DNA from: G020354025 sp964621455 | GTDB taxonomy: Bacteria > Fidelibacterota > Marinisomatia > SCGC-AAA003-L08 > TS1B11 | Length of the DNA stretch: 64,000 nucleotides | Direction of reading: 5' to 3' | Assembly: GCA_964621455.1 (NCBI GenBank) | Contig: CAZULW010000001.1 | Span: forward strand, 62,001-126,000 | Program-made: the position numbers and the translations under genes | Shown: one piece after another, positions 23,665 through 32,201 of the stretch | Layout of the letters: each line of letters starts with the position of its first letter | Position numbering within the stretch: the stretch's first letter is position 1 | Notes under the pieces: generated by a model | What the model was told of the DNA's origin: nothing | Databases searched by the model: none | What the model saw: only the letters and a program-made list of their open reading frames with translations

Positions 23665-24576
23665 TCAATCCGGCGCAACCCACCGCACCGGTTCCCGGCG
23701 GAACCAGGTGATCTGCCGCCGGGCGAAGTTGCGCGTCCGCTGCTGGATGATGGGAACGGCTTCATCCAGGGTAAGTTCACCCTTCACGACCTGCACCAGT
23801 TGGCGATAGCCTACCCCTTGCATGGGATGGGCCTCGGGAGAGACGCCCGCCGCCAGCAGCCCCCGCACCTCCTCAAGCCAGCCCCGGTCCAGCATCTCCA
23901 GCACCCGCCGGTTGATCCGGCTGTAAAGCTCATCTCTGGGCCGCTCCAGGCCAACGAGCTCGAAAGTCACTTCACCTGCGCCCTCTACGGTGACGGCGGG
24001 GGTCTCCGTATACCCTCCCTCCCCCCTGCGCCAGGCCTGCACCCGGCTGGGGGGCTGGCCGGTGGCCTCCAGGATCTCCAGAGCCCGGGCCAGGCGCGGG
24101 ACGTTGTGTGGGTGGAAGGTGGCGGCGTAGTCGGGGTCAATTTCGGCAAAGGCGGTGTATACCGCTTCGGCTCCCTCATCCTCAATACGAGCGCGAATTT
24201 TCTGCCGCAGCTGGAAGTCCGAATCGCCCAGGGAGGCCAGCCCCAGCCGGATGGCCCGCACGTACAGGCCCGTCCCCCCGCACAGGACGGGCACTTTACC
24301 ACGGGCGGTGATGTCCGCGATTTGCTCGTAGACCAACTGGACGTACCGTCCAGCGGTGATTTTCTCACCCGAGTCCAGGATATTGATCAGATGATGGGGC
24401 ACCCGCGCCTGCTCTTCGGGCGTGGGCTGGCCGGTGCCAATGACAAAGCCCCGGTAGACCTGCCGCGAGTCCACCGAGATGATCTCCCCGCCCAGCTCCC
24501 GGGCACGTTCGATGGCATAAGCCGTCTTGCCCGAAGTGGTGGGGCCGACGATGGTGAGGATGGGTTGGGTATCCAT
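23665..24576 (-). CDS. miaA: tRNA dimethylallyltransferase MiaA
   Basis: A 303-residue enzyme that adds a dimethylallyl group to A37 of tRNAs reading codons starting with U. The P-loop is 'VGPTTSGKTAYAIERARE' (~10-27), followed by 'EIISVDSRQVYRG' and 'PHHLINILD'. Later 'GGTGLYVRAI', 'HNVPRLARALEI' and 'MQGVGYRQLV' (tRNA binding) are present, and the C-terminus 'RTRNFARRQITWFRRE' is typical. The ATG at 24576 is favoured by homology; the frame extends to a GTG at 24603 inside a repeat. The DMAPP substrate derives from the pathway of the neighbouring ispG. Confidence 0.95.
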   Translation of the reverse strand: MDTQPILTIVGPTTSGKTAYAIERARELGGEIISVDSRQVYRGFVIGTGQPTPEEQARVPHHLINILDSGEKITAGRYVQLVYEQIADITARGKVPVLCGGTGLYVRAIRLGLASLGDSDFQLRQKIRARIEDEGAEAVYTAFAEIDPDYAATFHPHNVPRLARALEILEATGQPPSRVQAWRRGEGGYTETPAVTVEGAGEVTFELVGLERPRDELYSRINRRVLEMLDRGWLEEVRGLLAAGVSPEAHPMQGVGYRQLVQVVKGELTLDEAVPIIQQRTRNFARRQITWFRREPVRWVAPD

Positions 24577-24598
24577 AGCTATGGTGAAGCGAGCGCAA

Positions 24599-24691
24599 CA
24601 CACTTCGACAGGCTCAGTGTGACAATTGATCTTTTTTCCGTCATCCTGAGCGTTCGCCTGAGCTCACGCCGAAGGCTTGACGAAGGATGAC
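24599..24691. repeat. REP-like palindromic intergenic element
   Basis: Two hairpins: ACACT/AGTGT around TCGACAGGCTC (24600-24620), and GTCATCCT (24640-24647) pairing with AGGATGAC (24684-24691) across an inner region rich in CTGAGC / GAAGGCTT. It fills the gap between miaA and the TonB receptor gene. Fragments of the same motif appear at 33590-33610 (inside gcvPA) and 47384-47411. Confidence 0.7.
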
Positions 24692-24698
24692 ATGCTCT

Positions 24699-27158
24699 CT
24701 AGAACTCCAGCGTCACGCCCCCTATCGGAAAAGTCTTATACTGCAATACCATCTCCTTAGTGCCATCTTCGTAGTATTGCCAGTCCCAGGGATTGTCCCG
24801 GTTGAAAACGTTCATGATATCCCAGAAGGCCACCAGGTTCATCTTCTTGAAATAGAACCGCTGGAGCAGCATGATATCAAAGCGGAAATAGTGACCGAAA
24901 CGCTCTGTATTCCATTCCTGACCCCAATAAGTATACCACCGGCGCACATTGTGATTGTAGACCATCGGCGTGTAGGGCCTGCCGCCGACGTAGCGGGCGC
25001 GAAAACTCATCTCGAACTCATCGGCGGGCATGATTGGAATCCACGAGAACGCCTTGGCCCAGAAGGTTTCCTTGAAGCGGCGGTACCAGTCGTAGTCCAT
25101 GTACCTGATCTTGTAGCCGCCGATAAGGCTCATCATATCGCCGAAGTCAAAATCCCAGGGATAGGTCCTATCCTTTCCCGGATAGCGGGGATCAAACCCC
25201 TCGGCCACGGACTTGGAATAGCTGAATGTACCATACCAGTGGTTGGTAAACTTCTTCTGGAGAAACAGCTCGATGCCATAGGAATACCCCGCCCCGTCAT
25301 TGACCCAGTCATTTGACTCGTCGCTGCTATCAGGGGTAGTCGAGGAAAGTGGAATCACCATATCGCCGTAGGACTTGCCATAGATTTCCAGGGTGGCACG
25401 TATGTCTTCCCGCAGCAGATATTCCAGCCCCAGCACACCCTGATCGGCATAAAAATTCTTAAGGGAATCAGCCTTTATCCCTCCGGAATAGAGCTGGTCA
25501 TAGTAGGGCGACTGATAGTGCCGGCCTGCGCTGGCATTTATCTTCAGCTTATCGGTCAGGCTGTATGACATACTCAGCCGGGGCGAAAAGTTGGCGGCCC
25601 CGGTAAACCCCATGTGCTCGATCCTGCCACCCAGGGCCAGTGCCAGGCGGGCCTGTGGCTGCCAGCGAACCTGTCCATACAGGCCGGTCTTCAGAAAACC
25701 GATTCGGGACGCCCGCCTCCAGGGATCCCCGTCGTCCAGCGTATCCAGGGGCACCACCACGGCCCCGTGATTGTTTAATATGTTGTCCTTAAAGTATTCC
25801 CACAACACCGTGTCAGGCGTGGCCTGGGAGTCGGCGGCATAGCCATAAAAGATAAGGGGTTCACCGGCGTAGCGGTCGTGGTAGTCAAGCGCCACATGCT
25901 TCAGATTAAGGCCGCTGTTCAGCTCCAACCTTGGGCTGAGTTTATAGGACCAGTCACCTTTCAGCGTGGTTTCGATCTCAATATCGTCCTTGTTGAAATA
26001 ATTATCGTCCTCGTCATTTTCGAGAATTTTGTACACATCGATATCAAAGCGAGTCCTGCTTTGACTGAGGGAGGTGATAAGATAACCGTTCTGCGAGAAA
26101 AGGTCCTTATAGGTCAATCCCAGGGTGTACTGGTTGCTGCCATAGTTCACATTTTCTGCGCCTCTGGTTTGCGGCGTACCTTCACCTTCGATAACGATAG
26201 CATCGATCCCTCCCAGGAAGTTGAACATGAGCTTGCGTCGGTGGTCCAGATCGTAGGCCGCCTTCGCCTGGGCAGTCCAGTACTGGGGGACCGCCGTGAG
26301 ACCCGTCTGGCGTATCACCAGATCCAGGAAGGACCGGCTCAAGGAAGCCAGGTAGGAGCCCCTTTGCGTTAGAGGCCCTTCCACGAGAAGACCGATCCCG
26401 GCCATGCTCAAATCGAATTCCGCCAGGTGCCGGTTGCGGCGGCCTTCCCTCAAAGTCACGTCCATGACCGAGGAGAGCTTATCCCCGTAGCGGGCGGAGA
26501 AGGCGCCGGCATAAAAGTCAATGCGGTCGATGAAGGCCGTATTCACCATGGTCACCGGTCCTCCGCCTAGCCCCTGATTGGAATAATGATTGGGATAGGG
26601 TATTTCCAGGTGATCCATGATGAACAGGTTTTCGCCGGGGTGCCCCCCTCGGATTATGATTTCATTCGACTGATCCGCATCCGAAGCCACTGATGGAAGC
26701 GCCTGCATCATCCGGAAAATATCGTAGGCCCCCACTGGATCAGAACGTATTTCTTCGATGTCGATGGTTCGCGTGCTCACCACGGCATCCTTCGCCCGCT
26801 CGAAGAAGCCCGCCGTTACCGTGAGGCCTTCTACCTCTAATACGGTCGGCTCCAGGGCCATGTTGATGACGGTTTCCCGCTGTGGCACTACGTGGACGTT
26901 AGCCCGCGCCTGGGCCTTGTAGCCCATCATCATTACCCGGACGGTGTAGCTGCCGACGGGGATATTGACAATCCTGAATCTGCCTTCCGCGTTGGCGGCG
27001 GCTCCCAGATCGGTCCCCTCCAGCATGACATTGGCGCCCACCAGGGGTTGATGAGTATCGAGGTCGGTAATCCGCCCGGTCAGTGCGCCCACACTCTGGG
27101 CCCCCAAGGTCGAAAGTAAAAGGGCTGCACCGCTAAATACGTAAGCGACAGTTTTCAT
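24699..27158 (-). CDS. TonB-dependent outer-membrane receptor
   Basis: An 819-residue outer-membrane protein. A signal peptide (1-~20, 'VAYVFSGAALLLSTLGAQS') is followed by a carboxypeptidase-regulatory-like domain ('GRITDLDTHQPLVGANVMLE', 'VNIPVGSYTVRVMMMGY'), a plug ('DIFRMMQALPSVASDADQSN', 'IIIRGGHPGENLFIMD'), and a long beta-barrel with aromatic strand ends closing in 'GGVTLEF' (C-terminal Phe). The plug and barrel take up ligands using TonB energy. The ATG at 27158 has GGGAG six bases upstream. No SusD partner is adjacent, so glycan import is not certain; iron chelates or oligosaccharides are both possible. Confidence 0.9.
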   Translation of the reverse strand: MKTVAYVFSGAALLLSTLGAQSVGALTGRITDLDTHQPLVGANVMLEGTDLGAAANAEGRFRIVNIPVGSYTVRVMMMGYKAQARANVHVVPQRETVINMALEPTVLEVEGLTVTAGFFERAKDAVVSTRTIDIEEIRSDPVGAYDIFRMMQALPSVASDADQSNEIIIRGGHPGENLFIMDHLEIPYPNHYSNQGLGGGPVTMVNTAFIDRIDFYAGAFSARYGDKLSSVMDVTLREGRRNRHLAEFDLSMAGIGLLVEGPLTQRGSYLASLSRSFLDLVIRQTGLTAVPQYWTAQAKAAYDLDHRRKLMFNFLGGIDAIVIEGEGTPQTRGAENVNYGSNQYTLGLTYKDLFSQNGYLITSLSQSRTRFDIDVYKILENDEDDNYFNKDDIEIETTLKGDWSYKLSPRLELNSGLNLKHVALDYHDRYAGEPLIFYGYAADSQATPDTVLWEYFKDNILNNHGAVVVPLDTLDDGDPWRRASRIGFLKTGLYGQVRWQPQARLALALGGRIEHMGFTGAANFSPRLSMSYSLTDKLKINASAGRHYQSPYYDQLYSGGIKADSLKNFYADQGVLGLEYLLREDIRATLEIYGKSYGDMVIPLSSTTPDSSDESNDWVNDGAGYSYGIELFLQKKFTNHWYGTFSYSKSVAEGFDPRYPGKDRTYPWDFDFGDMMSLIGGYKIRYMDYDWYRRFKETFWAKAFSWIPIMPADEFEMSFRARYVGGRPYTPMVYNHNVRRWYTYWGQEWNTERFGHYFRFDIMLLQRFYFKKMNLVAFWDIMNVFNRDNPWDWQYYEDGTKEMVLQYKTFPIGGVTLEF

Positions 27159-27292
27159 GCGAGTCTCCCTGCTGGCTGGCTGCTGCGACTCTGCCATAAC
27201 GTACCAGCCATTGGATTCTGCCGCGGGCGGAAAGGTTGCCAGGAAGAAGTTACAGTTATGATAAGGATCACGTTCGGGTTCGTTTGAGCTTC

Positions 27293-29089
27293 TCAGATCC
27301 GCTCGAAGCGCTTGTCCAGCTCCTGCAGGGAGAGGTGCACCACGATAGGCCGGCCGTGCGGGCAGTAGTAGGGATTCTCCGTAGCGAAGAGGCGGTCCAC
27401 CAGGCTTATCATCTCTTCGAGGGTGAGGGGGTCCCCGGCCTTGATGGCCGCCTGGCAGGCGTAGGTAGCCGCCAGCTGGTCGAAAAATTCGGCGCCGGTC
27501 TGGCCCTCCCCATGATGGTCCAGGATGTCCCGGATAATCTCCCGCTCCCGGCCCCAGACCACTTCGCCGGGCACGCCGTCCACCACCACCGTATTCTTAC
27601 CGAATTCCCGGATACGGAACCCCAGCCGTTCCAGGTTGGGGATGAGGTCCACCAGCCGGGCGAACTCGTCGGGGGCGAACTCGAGGGCCTGGGGGAACAG
27701 CACCGTCTGGGACGGCAGTCTGCCAGCTGGCGGGCCGTCGAAAGCCTTCCGCGCCTCCTCGAACAGCACCCGCTCGTGGGCCACGTGCTGATCGATAACC
27801 ACCACCCCCGAGACCACCTGGCTTAAGATATACTTGTTGTGCACCTGCCAGATGGATTCGGGGTTGTAGGACCGCTCGGTTCGCAGCCGCGCCGCTTCAT
27901 CCATAGGCGGCGTGAGACCAGCCCCTGGGGCCGCCCTTTCTATTTGAGTCTCGGCATTATCGCTGCCTGGCGCCTGGGCCGGCCTGGGGGCGGCTTCAAA
28001 GAGGCCAGCTGCCGGTGACCGATGCTGAAGACCCGCAGAGCCGGGCATTGGGAAGGTCCGGGGGTGATCCCCTTCAACCGGCGGGGCAAATTCAGGCATC
28101 ATGCCGGGAATATCCCGGACGGCTTCGGTAACCGCCGTCTTAACGACGTGGTATACCCGCCACTCGTCCCTGAAGCGCACCTCGGTCTTGGCCGGATGCA
28201 CGTTCACATCCACCATCTCCACCGGCATGGTGATATTCAGGACGAAGAAGGGATACTCCCCCCGGCTTATGAGGGAACGATAGGCGGAATAGACAGCGCT
28301 GTTGAGCAGGCGGTCCTGCACGGCCCGGCGGTTAAGAAAGATGTACTGCTCTCCGGGGCGGCCGCGCACCAGGTTCAGGTTCCCCACGTAGCCTTCCACC
28401 TTAAAAGGGGGCTTTTCGAGGACCACTCCTTTCAGGGACTGCTGGTAGAAGCGATCGAAGACGGCTCCAATGCGCTGCCTGAGGTCCGCCGGCGGCAGGC
28501 GGTATACCTCGCGGCCACCGCTGGTGAGGCTGAAAGCGACCTCGGGATAGCACAGGGCGAACCGGCGTACCACCTCAACGATATGCTGGTTCTCAGTAGC
28601 AGGCCGCTTGAGGAATTTCCTGCGGGCCGGTGTATTGTAGAACAGGTTCTTCACCTGGATGGTGGTGCCCCCCACCGCCGGGGCCGGTTTCACACCCTTT
28701 CCCTTGCCCCCTTCCATCGTGATCTCGCTGCCTTCGTGGAGATCCGTGGAGGTCCGCGCCCGGACCAGGGCCACAGACCCGATGCAAGGAAGGGCCTCAC
28801 CCCGGAAGCCCAGGGTTGCAATGCGCGCCAGATCGTCCGTGGACTCGATCTTACTGGTGGCGTGGCGCTCGAAAGCCAGGGCCAGGTCCTCACGATCCAT
28901 GCCACTGCCGTTGTCGGTGACCTGGATGAGGCTATGCCCTCCCTGCTGGACAACAACGGCGATGTCGGTGGCGCCGGCGTCGACGGCGTTCTCGATGAGC
29001 TCCTTGACCACCGAAGCCGGCCGCTCCACCACCTCACCGGCGGCGATCTGGTCGGCCAGGGCGGCGGACATGCGCTTGATCTTACCCAT
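27293..29089 (-). CDS. mutL: DNA mismatch repair protein MutL
   Basis: A 598-residue MutL. The N-terminal GHKL ATPase has 'VKELIENAVDAGATDI', 'DNGSGMDREDL' and 'GFRGEALPCIGSVA'. A proline-rich linker spans ~330-410, and the C-terminal dimerisation domain carries the metal-dependent nicking motif as 'DQHVAHERVLFEEA', with a Val where DQHA is usual, together with 'ACQAAIKAG' and 'CPHGRPIVVHLS'. It therefore belongs to the endonuclease-type MutLs of bacteria without MutH. It follows the formimidoyltransferase gene at a 26-base distance. Confidence 0.96.
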   Translation of the reverse strand: MGKIKRMSAALADQIAAGEVVERPASVVKELIENAVDAGATDIAVVVQQGGHSLIQVTDNGSGMDREDLALAFERHATSKIESTDDLARIATLGFRGEALPCIGSVALVRARTSTDLHEGSEITMEGGKGKGVKPAPAVGGTTIQVKNLFYNTPARRKFLKRPATENQHIVEVVRRFALCYPEVAFSLTSGGREVYRLPPADLRQRIGAVFDRFYQQSLKGVVLEKPPFKVEGYVGNLNLVRGRPGEQYIFLNRRAVQDRLLNSAVYSAYRSLISRGEYPFFVLNITMPVEMVDVNVHPAKTEVRFRDEWRVYHVVKTAVTEAVRDIPGMMPEFAPPVEGDHPRTFPMPGSAGLQHRSPAAGLFEAAPRPAQAPGSDNAETQIERAAPGAGLTPPMDEAARLRTERSYNPESIWQVHNKYILSQVVSGVVVIDQHVAHERVLFEEARKAFDGPPAGRLPSQTVLFPQALEFAPDEFARLVDLIPNLERLGFRIREFGKNTVVVDGVPGEVVWGREREIIRDILDHHGEGQTGAEFFDQLAATYACQAAIKAGDPLTLEEMISLVDRLFATENPYYCPHGRPIVVHLSLQELDKRFERI

Positions 29090-29115
29090 ACCCGGACTCC
29101 GCCCGAGGCCCCATT

Positions 29116-30372
29116 TCAGGACGGATCACTTTTCACTTCCTCCAGGTGAGCGGGTGCCGTCTGGCAAATCATCAGCCGATCCGCCCATTCCGCCCAGCAG
29201 CCGCCTTCCTGACGCAGCCGGTATTCAATAATGCGCTCTTCGGGCTCGAAGGGCCTGTCCGTTGATAGTCCCATAGAACTGACCGCTGCTTTCACCAGCT
29301 CCTCCGCCGGGTGGCTCGCCGTGCCGGGCCTCCCCGAGCCGTCTACGGCCAGGGCTATGGCCTCCCCGGGGCCGGGAGCCTCGGCGGAGCCGGAACGGCG
29401 AGTCCGGCCAGGGCCGAGGCCTGATAAGGAACGACCCTCTTTCTCCAGATAGTATCGCCCGGCCATGAGCATGGCTTCCAGGGGGATCATCCCCACCAGC
29501 TCGCTGCCGGTCACCTCCAGGCCCCGCTGGTGGGCCTGGCGACTTACCTCCTCAAAGGCCACGTGGGGCGGCGTCACCCGGAAATCCTCCAGATTTAAGC
29601 TGACCTGGGCGCAGCCGTACCCGGGCATGAACCAGCCCATGGCCCGGCAGGCCTTGAGGGTTCCCGGCTGGCGCACCGCCCGGCCGCTGCTATCCCGAAC
29701 GATTTGGCCGCCAGCCCCGCCATCGGCGGGGTCAGCGTCACGCTTGACCCGCCCCTTCTCACGGACAGCCAGGGCGATCTCGCTGGCCAGGGCTTGGTCG
29801 GTGGTGTTCAGGCTCACGTTAAAGGCGATGAGGATGTCGCGGGCCCCGACGGCGGTGACCCCAATACGCGGCTGGAACACGACCGGGCCGAAATCGGGTG
29901 TCCCCTCCGGGGCGGCCAGCTTTTCCGGCAAACCCTCGTATTCCCCACGCCGGATGTCAGCCAGGCTGCGGCGACCGGGGTGCGCGGCGGCGCCATAAAG
30001 ATAGACCGGAATCGCCAGCTCCCCGCCGACCCGCTCCCCCACCCTCCGGGCCAGCCGGACACACCCTTCCAGGGAAATCCCCGCGAGGGGCACAAAGGGG
30101 CAGACATCGGCGGCACCCAGGCGGGGATGCGTGCCGTGGTGGCGGCGCATATCAATCAACTCGGCCGCCCGGGAGATGGCCTGAAAAGCAGCCTCACATA
30201 CTGGCTCCGGCTCCCCCACGAAAGTAACGACCGTGCGGTTGGCATCGGCACTGGAATCCACGTGCAGCAGCCGTACCCCGTCAAGGCGGGAAACGGTCTC
30301 CGAAAGGTCCTGGATCACCCGCTGATCCCGCCCTTCGGAGAAGTTGGGTACGCACTCGACCAGCTGCATCAT
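29116..30372 (-). CDS. Glutamate formimidoyltransferase
   Basis: A 418-residue enzyme transferring the formimino group of N-formimidoyl-glutamate to tetrahydrofolate, linking histidine degradation to one-carbon metabolism. Recognisable stretches: 'LVECVPNFSEGRDQRVI', 'HHGTHPRLGAADVCPFVPL', 'PVYLYGAAAHPGRRSLADIR', 'FNVSLNTTDQALASEIA', 'VSLNLEDFRVTPPH', 'ELVGMIPLEAML'. Two insertions interrupt the family pattern and coincide with palindromic DNA: around residues 213-236 (DNA 29715-29731) and ~310-335 (DNA 29360-29425). The ATG overlaps the TGA of the small gene upstream (ATGA). The cyclodeaminase domain of fused FTCDs is absent. Confidence 0.9.
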   Translation of the reverse strand: MMQLVECVPNFSEGRDQRVIQDLSETVSRLDGVRLLHVDSSADANRTVVTFVGEPEPVCEAAFQAISRAAELIDMRRHHGTHPRLGAADVCPFVPLAGISLEGCVRLARRVGERVGGELAIPVYLYGAAAHPGRRSLADIRRGEYEGLPEKLAAPEGTPDFGPVVFQPRIGVTAVGARDILIAFNVSLNTTDQALASEIALAVREKGRVKRDADPADGGAGGQIVRDSSGRAVRQPGTLKACRAMGWFMPGYGCAQVSLNLEDFRVTPPHVAFEEVSRQAHQRGLEVTGSELVGMIPLEAMLMAGRYYLEKEGRSLSGLGPGRTRRSGSAEAPGPGEAIALAVDGSGRPGTASHPAEELVKAAVSSMGLSTDRPFEPEERIIEYRLRQEGGCWAEWADRLMICQTAPAHLEEVKSDPS

Positions 30373-30545
30373 GGACCTGAGGCCAGCGATAACAGATATT
30401 TAAGCAATAGAATAACCAGGATGAGGAGGATAAGGTAGCGCCAGAAGGCGAGCTTGTTCCACCGCTGATCGCGAAGCCGGCGGAATTCCACGCGGCGCTG
30501 GCCTGGACGGATCTGAAAGCGTCGTCGTTCCGATGCGAATCTCAT
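30369..30545 (-). CDS. 58-residue basic single-pass membrane protein
   Basis: A short frame with 14 arginines in its first 27 residues ('RFASERRRF', 'PGQRRVEFRRLRDQRW') followed by one hydrophobic helix (residues ~35-53, 'FWRYLILLILVILLLKYLL'). Its ATG overlaps the TGA of the protease gene upstream (ATGA at 30545-30542), and its own TGA overlaps the ATG of the formimidoyltransferase gene (30372-30369). Two such junctions argue for a real, translationally coupled gene. The topology predicts a cytoplasmic basic N-tail. No known family recognised; a regulator or partner of the membrane protease is conceivable. Confidence 0.65.
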   Translation of the reverse strand: MRFASERRRFQIRPGQRRVEFRRLRDQRWNKLAFWRYLILLILVILLLKYLLSLASGP

Positions 30546-31180
30546 GCCCCGGCGAAGAGGGTTGAGAAGAAACCGACGAAGGGTCCGATGAAGGCCCAGA
30601 TAATGGAGAAGCCGGTGATCATGCCTAATAGGATCAGGCCGAACAGGATGCCTGGTCCGTAGCGCTCCAGGTTGTAAGCCACGTGTTCATACTGGGGAGG
30701 CAGAAGGCCGTAAAGCACCTTGGAGCCATCCAGCGGGGGGATGGGCAGCAGGTTGAACACCGCCAGGGCCAGGTTGATCTGGAGGCTCAGGACCATCATG
30801 ACGGCAAAGCTATTCCCGATAAAGCTGCCCATAAACGGCCCGGGGTGGGCGTTGATGAAACGGATAACAAGCCCGCTGAGGAAGGCGAGGAACATGTTGG
30901 AAGCGGGTCCCGCCAGGGCCACCCACAGCATGTCCCGCTTGGGATTGGCGAAATGACGCGGGTCCACCGGCACCGGCTTGGCCCAGCCGAAGTGCACCAG
31001 GAACAGCATGAGGGTGCCAATGGGGTCCAGGTGGGAAAGGGGATTGAGGGTCAGCCGCCCGGCGTACTTGGCGGTGGGGTCGCCCAGCCGGTAGGCCATC
31101 ATACCGTGGGAGTACTCATGCACCGACAGGGCCAGGAGAACGACCGGGATGAGTAAGACCATGAGCCTGAGGTCAAGCAC
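30542..31180 (-). CDS. Site-2-protease family (M50) membrane metalloprotease
   Basis: A 212-residue integral membrane protein with about six hydrophobic helices. The zinc-binding HExxH lies in helix 1 ('LALSVHEYSHGMMAYRLGD'), and the third ligand is in 'NLLPIPPLDGSKVL' (NxxPxxPLDG). 'NPLSHLDPIGTL' and 'VALAGPASNMFLAFLSG' are typical for the compact bacterial subgroup without a PDZ domain. Such proteins cut substrates within membranes, usually after a site-1 cut. The start is GTG at 31180 with AAGG six bases upstream. Substrate unknown; the coupled 58-aa membrane protein is a candidate partner. Confidence 0.9.
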   Translation of the reverse strand: MLDLRLMVLLIPVVLLALSVHEYSHGMMAYRLGDPTAKYAGRLTLNPLSHLDPIGTLMLFLVHFGWAKPVPVDPRHFANPKRDMLWVALAGPASNMFLAFLSGLVIRFINAHPGPFMGSFIGNSFAVMMVLSLQINLALAVFNLLPIPPLDGSKVLYGLLPPQYEHVAYNLERYGPGILFGLILLGMITGFSIIWAFIGPFVGFFSTLFAGA

Positions 31181-31289
31181 GGCAGGCCTTATATTTCATG
31201 ACATTCTGATAAGCGGCAATAAACATCTTTTGCCTGGCATATTCTCAACAAAACCGCAGGTCCCCGCCACTTTTCCCACGCCCGACACC

Positions 31290-32201
31290 TCACCCCCGGG
31301 GGTGATACTGTCGGTGCACCTCCTTCAGGTAGTCCCGGTCCAGGTGGGTGTAGACCTGGGTGGTGGCAATGTCGGTGTGGCCCAGCATCTCCTGGACGGC
31401 GCGCAGGTCGGCGCCCCCTTCCAGCAGGTGGGTGGCGAAGCTGTGCCGCAGGGTGTGGGGCGAGATTTCCTTCTCGATCCCGGCTGCAACCGACCAGCGG
31501 CTGAGGATATTCCATACCACCATGCGGGTAAGGGGATTGCCGCGGATGCTAAGGTAGATCTCTCCGGTGTTTTTGCCTTTCCGGGCCAGCGCAGGCCGCA
31601 CATTATTGATGTAGGTCTCCAGGTCATCGATAGCCCGTTGGCCGATGGGCACTACCCGCTCCCTGGAACCCTTGCCCATGACCCGCACCAGCTCGGCCTC
31701 CAGCATAAGATAAGTGAGCCGCAGCCCGATCAGCTCCGACACCCGCAGGCCGCAGGCGTACAGCAGGGAGATGATGGACCGGTCCCGGACACCGAGGGGC
31801 CTGCCGGTATCAATCGCTTCCAGAATAGCGTCAATTTCGTGCACCTCCAGCACCTTGGGCAGGCGCTTGGGCAGTTTGGGGGGGTCCAGTAAAGCGGATG
31901 GGTCCCTGGAGACGTGCTTTTCCGCCAGCAGGAAGCGGTGGAAGCCCCGGACGGCGGAAAAGGAGCGGTGAATGGTGGCCGCCGAAAGGCAGAGGGAGTT
32001 CAGCCAGCGGGTATAGCCTCGCACCTGGCCCTGGCGTACCTCGTTGAGGTCCTTGACACCGTTATCTTTCAAATAGTTCAGGTAACGGGTTAAATCGCTG
32101 CGATAGGCCAGGAGAGTGGCAGGTGACAGGTTTCGTTCGATCTTGGCGTACAGGAGATAATCCTGAAGGTGCTCTTCGCCCGGCAGGACTTCTGCGGCCA
32201 T
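31290..32201 (-). CDS. xerD: Tyrosine recombinase XerC/XerD
   Basis: A 303-residue site-specific recombinase with an N-terminal SAM-like core-binding domain ('FLQ/HLQDYLLYAKIERNLS'-type start, 'TLLAYRSDLTRYLNYLKD') and the catalytic R-K-H-R-H-Y set: Arg in 'YACGLRVSELIGL', Lys in 'VMGKGSRERVVPI', His/Arg in 'SPHTLRHSFATHLLEGGAD', His and Tyr in 'LGHTDIATTQVYTHLD'. Length and architecture fit chromosome-dimer resolution at dif. XerD is favoured over XerC, but the pair cannot be separated by eye. Its ATG overlaps the stop of the GGGP synthase gene (TGATG), so it ends a long coupled unit. Confidence 0.88.
   Translation of the reverse strand: MAAEVLPGEEHLQDYLLYAKIERNLSPATLLAYRSDLTRYLNYLKDNGVKDLNEVRQGQVRGYTRWLNSLCLSAATIHRSFSAVRGFHRFLLAEKHVSRDPSALLDPPKLPKRLPKVLEVHEIDAILEAIDTGRPLGVRDRSIISLLYACGLRVSELIGLRLTYLMLEAELVRVMGKGSRERVVPIGQRAIDDLETYINNVRPALARKGKNTGEIYLSIRGNPLTRMVVWNILSRWSVAAGIEKEISPHTLRHSFATHLLEGGADLRAVQEMLGHTDIATTQVYTHLDRDYLKEVHRQYHPRG

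Noticed and set aside
28022..29149. Plus-strand frame of 375 codons opposite mutL
   Set aside because: Shadow of mutL; no domain pattern and no ribosome site.
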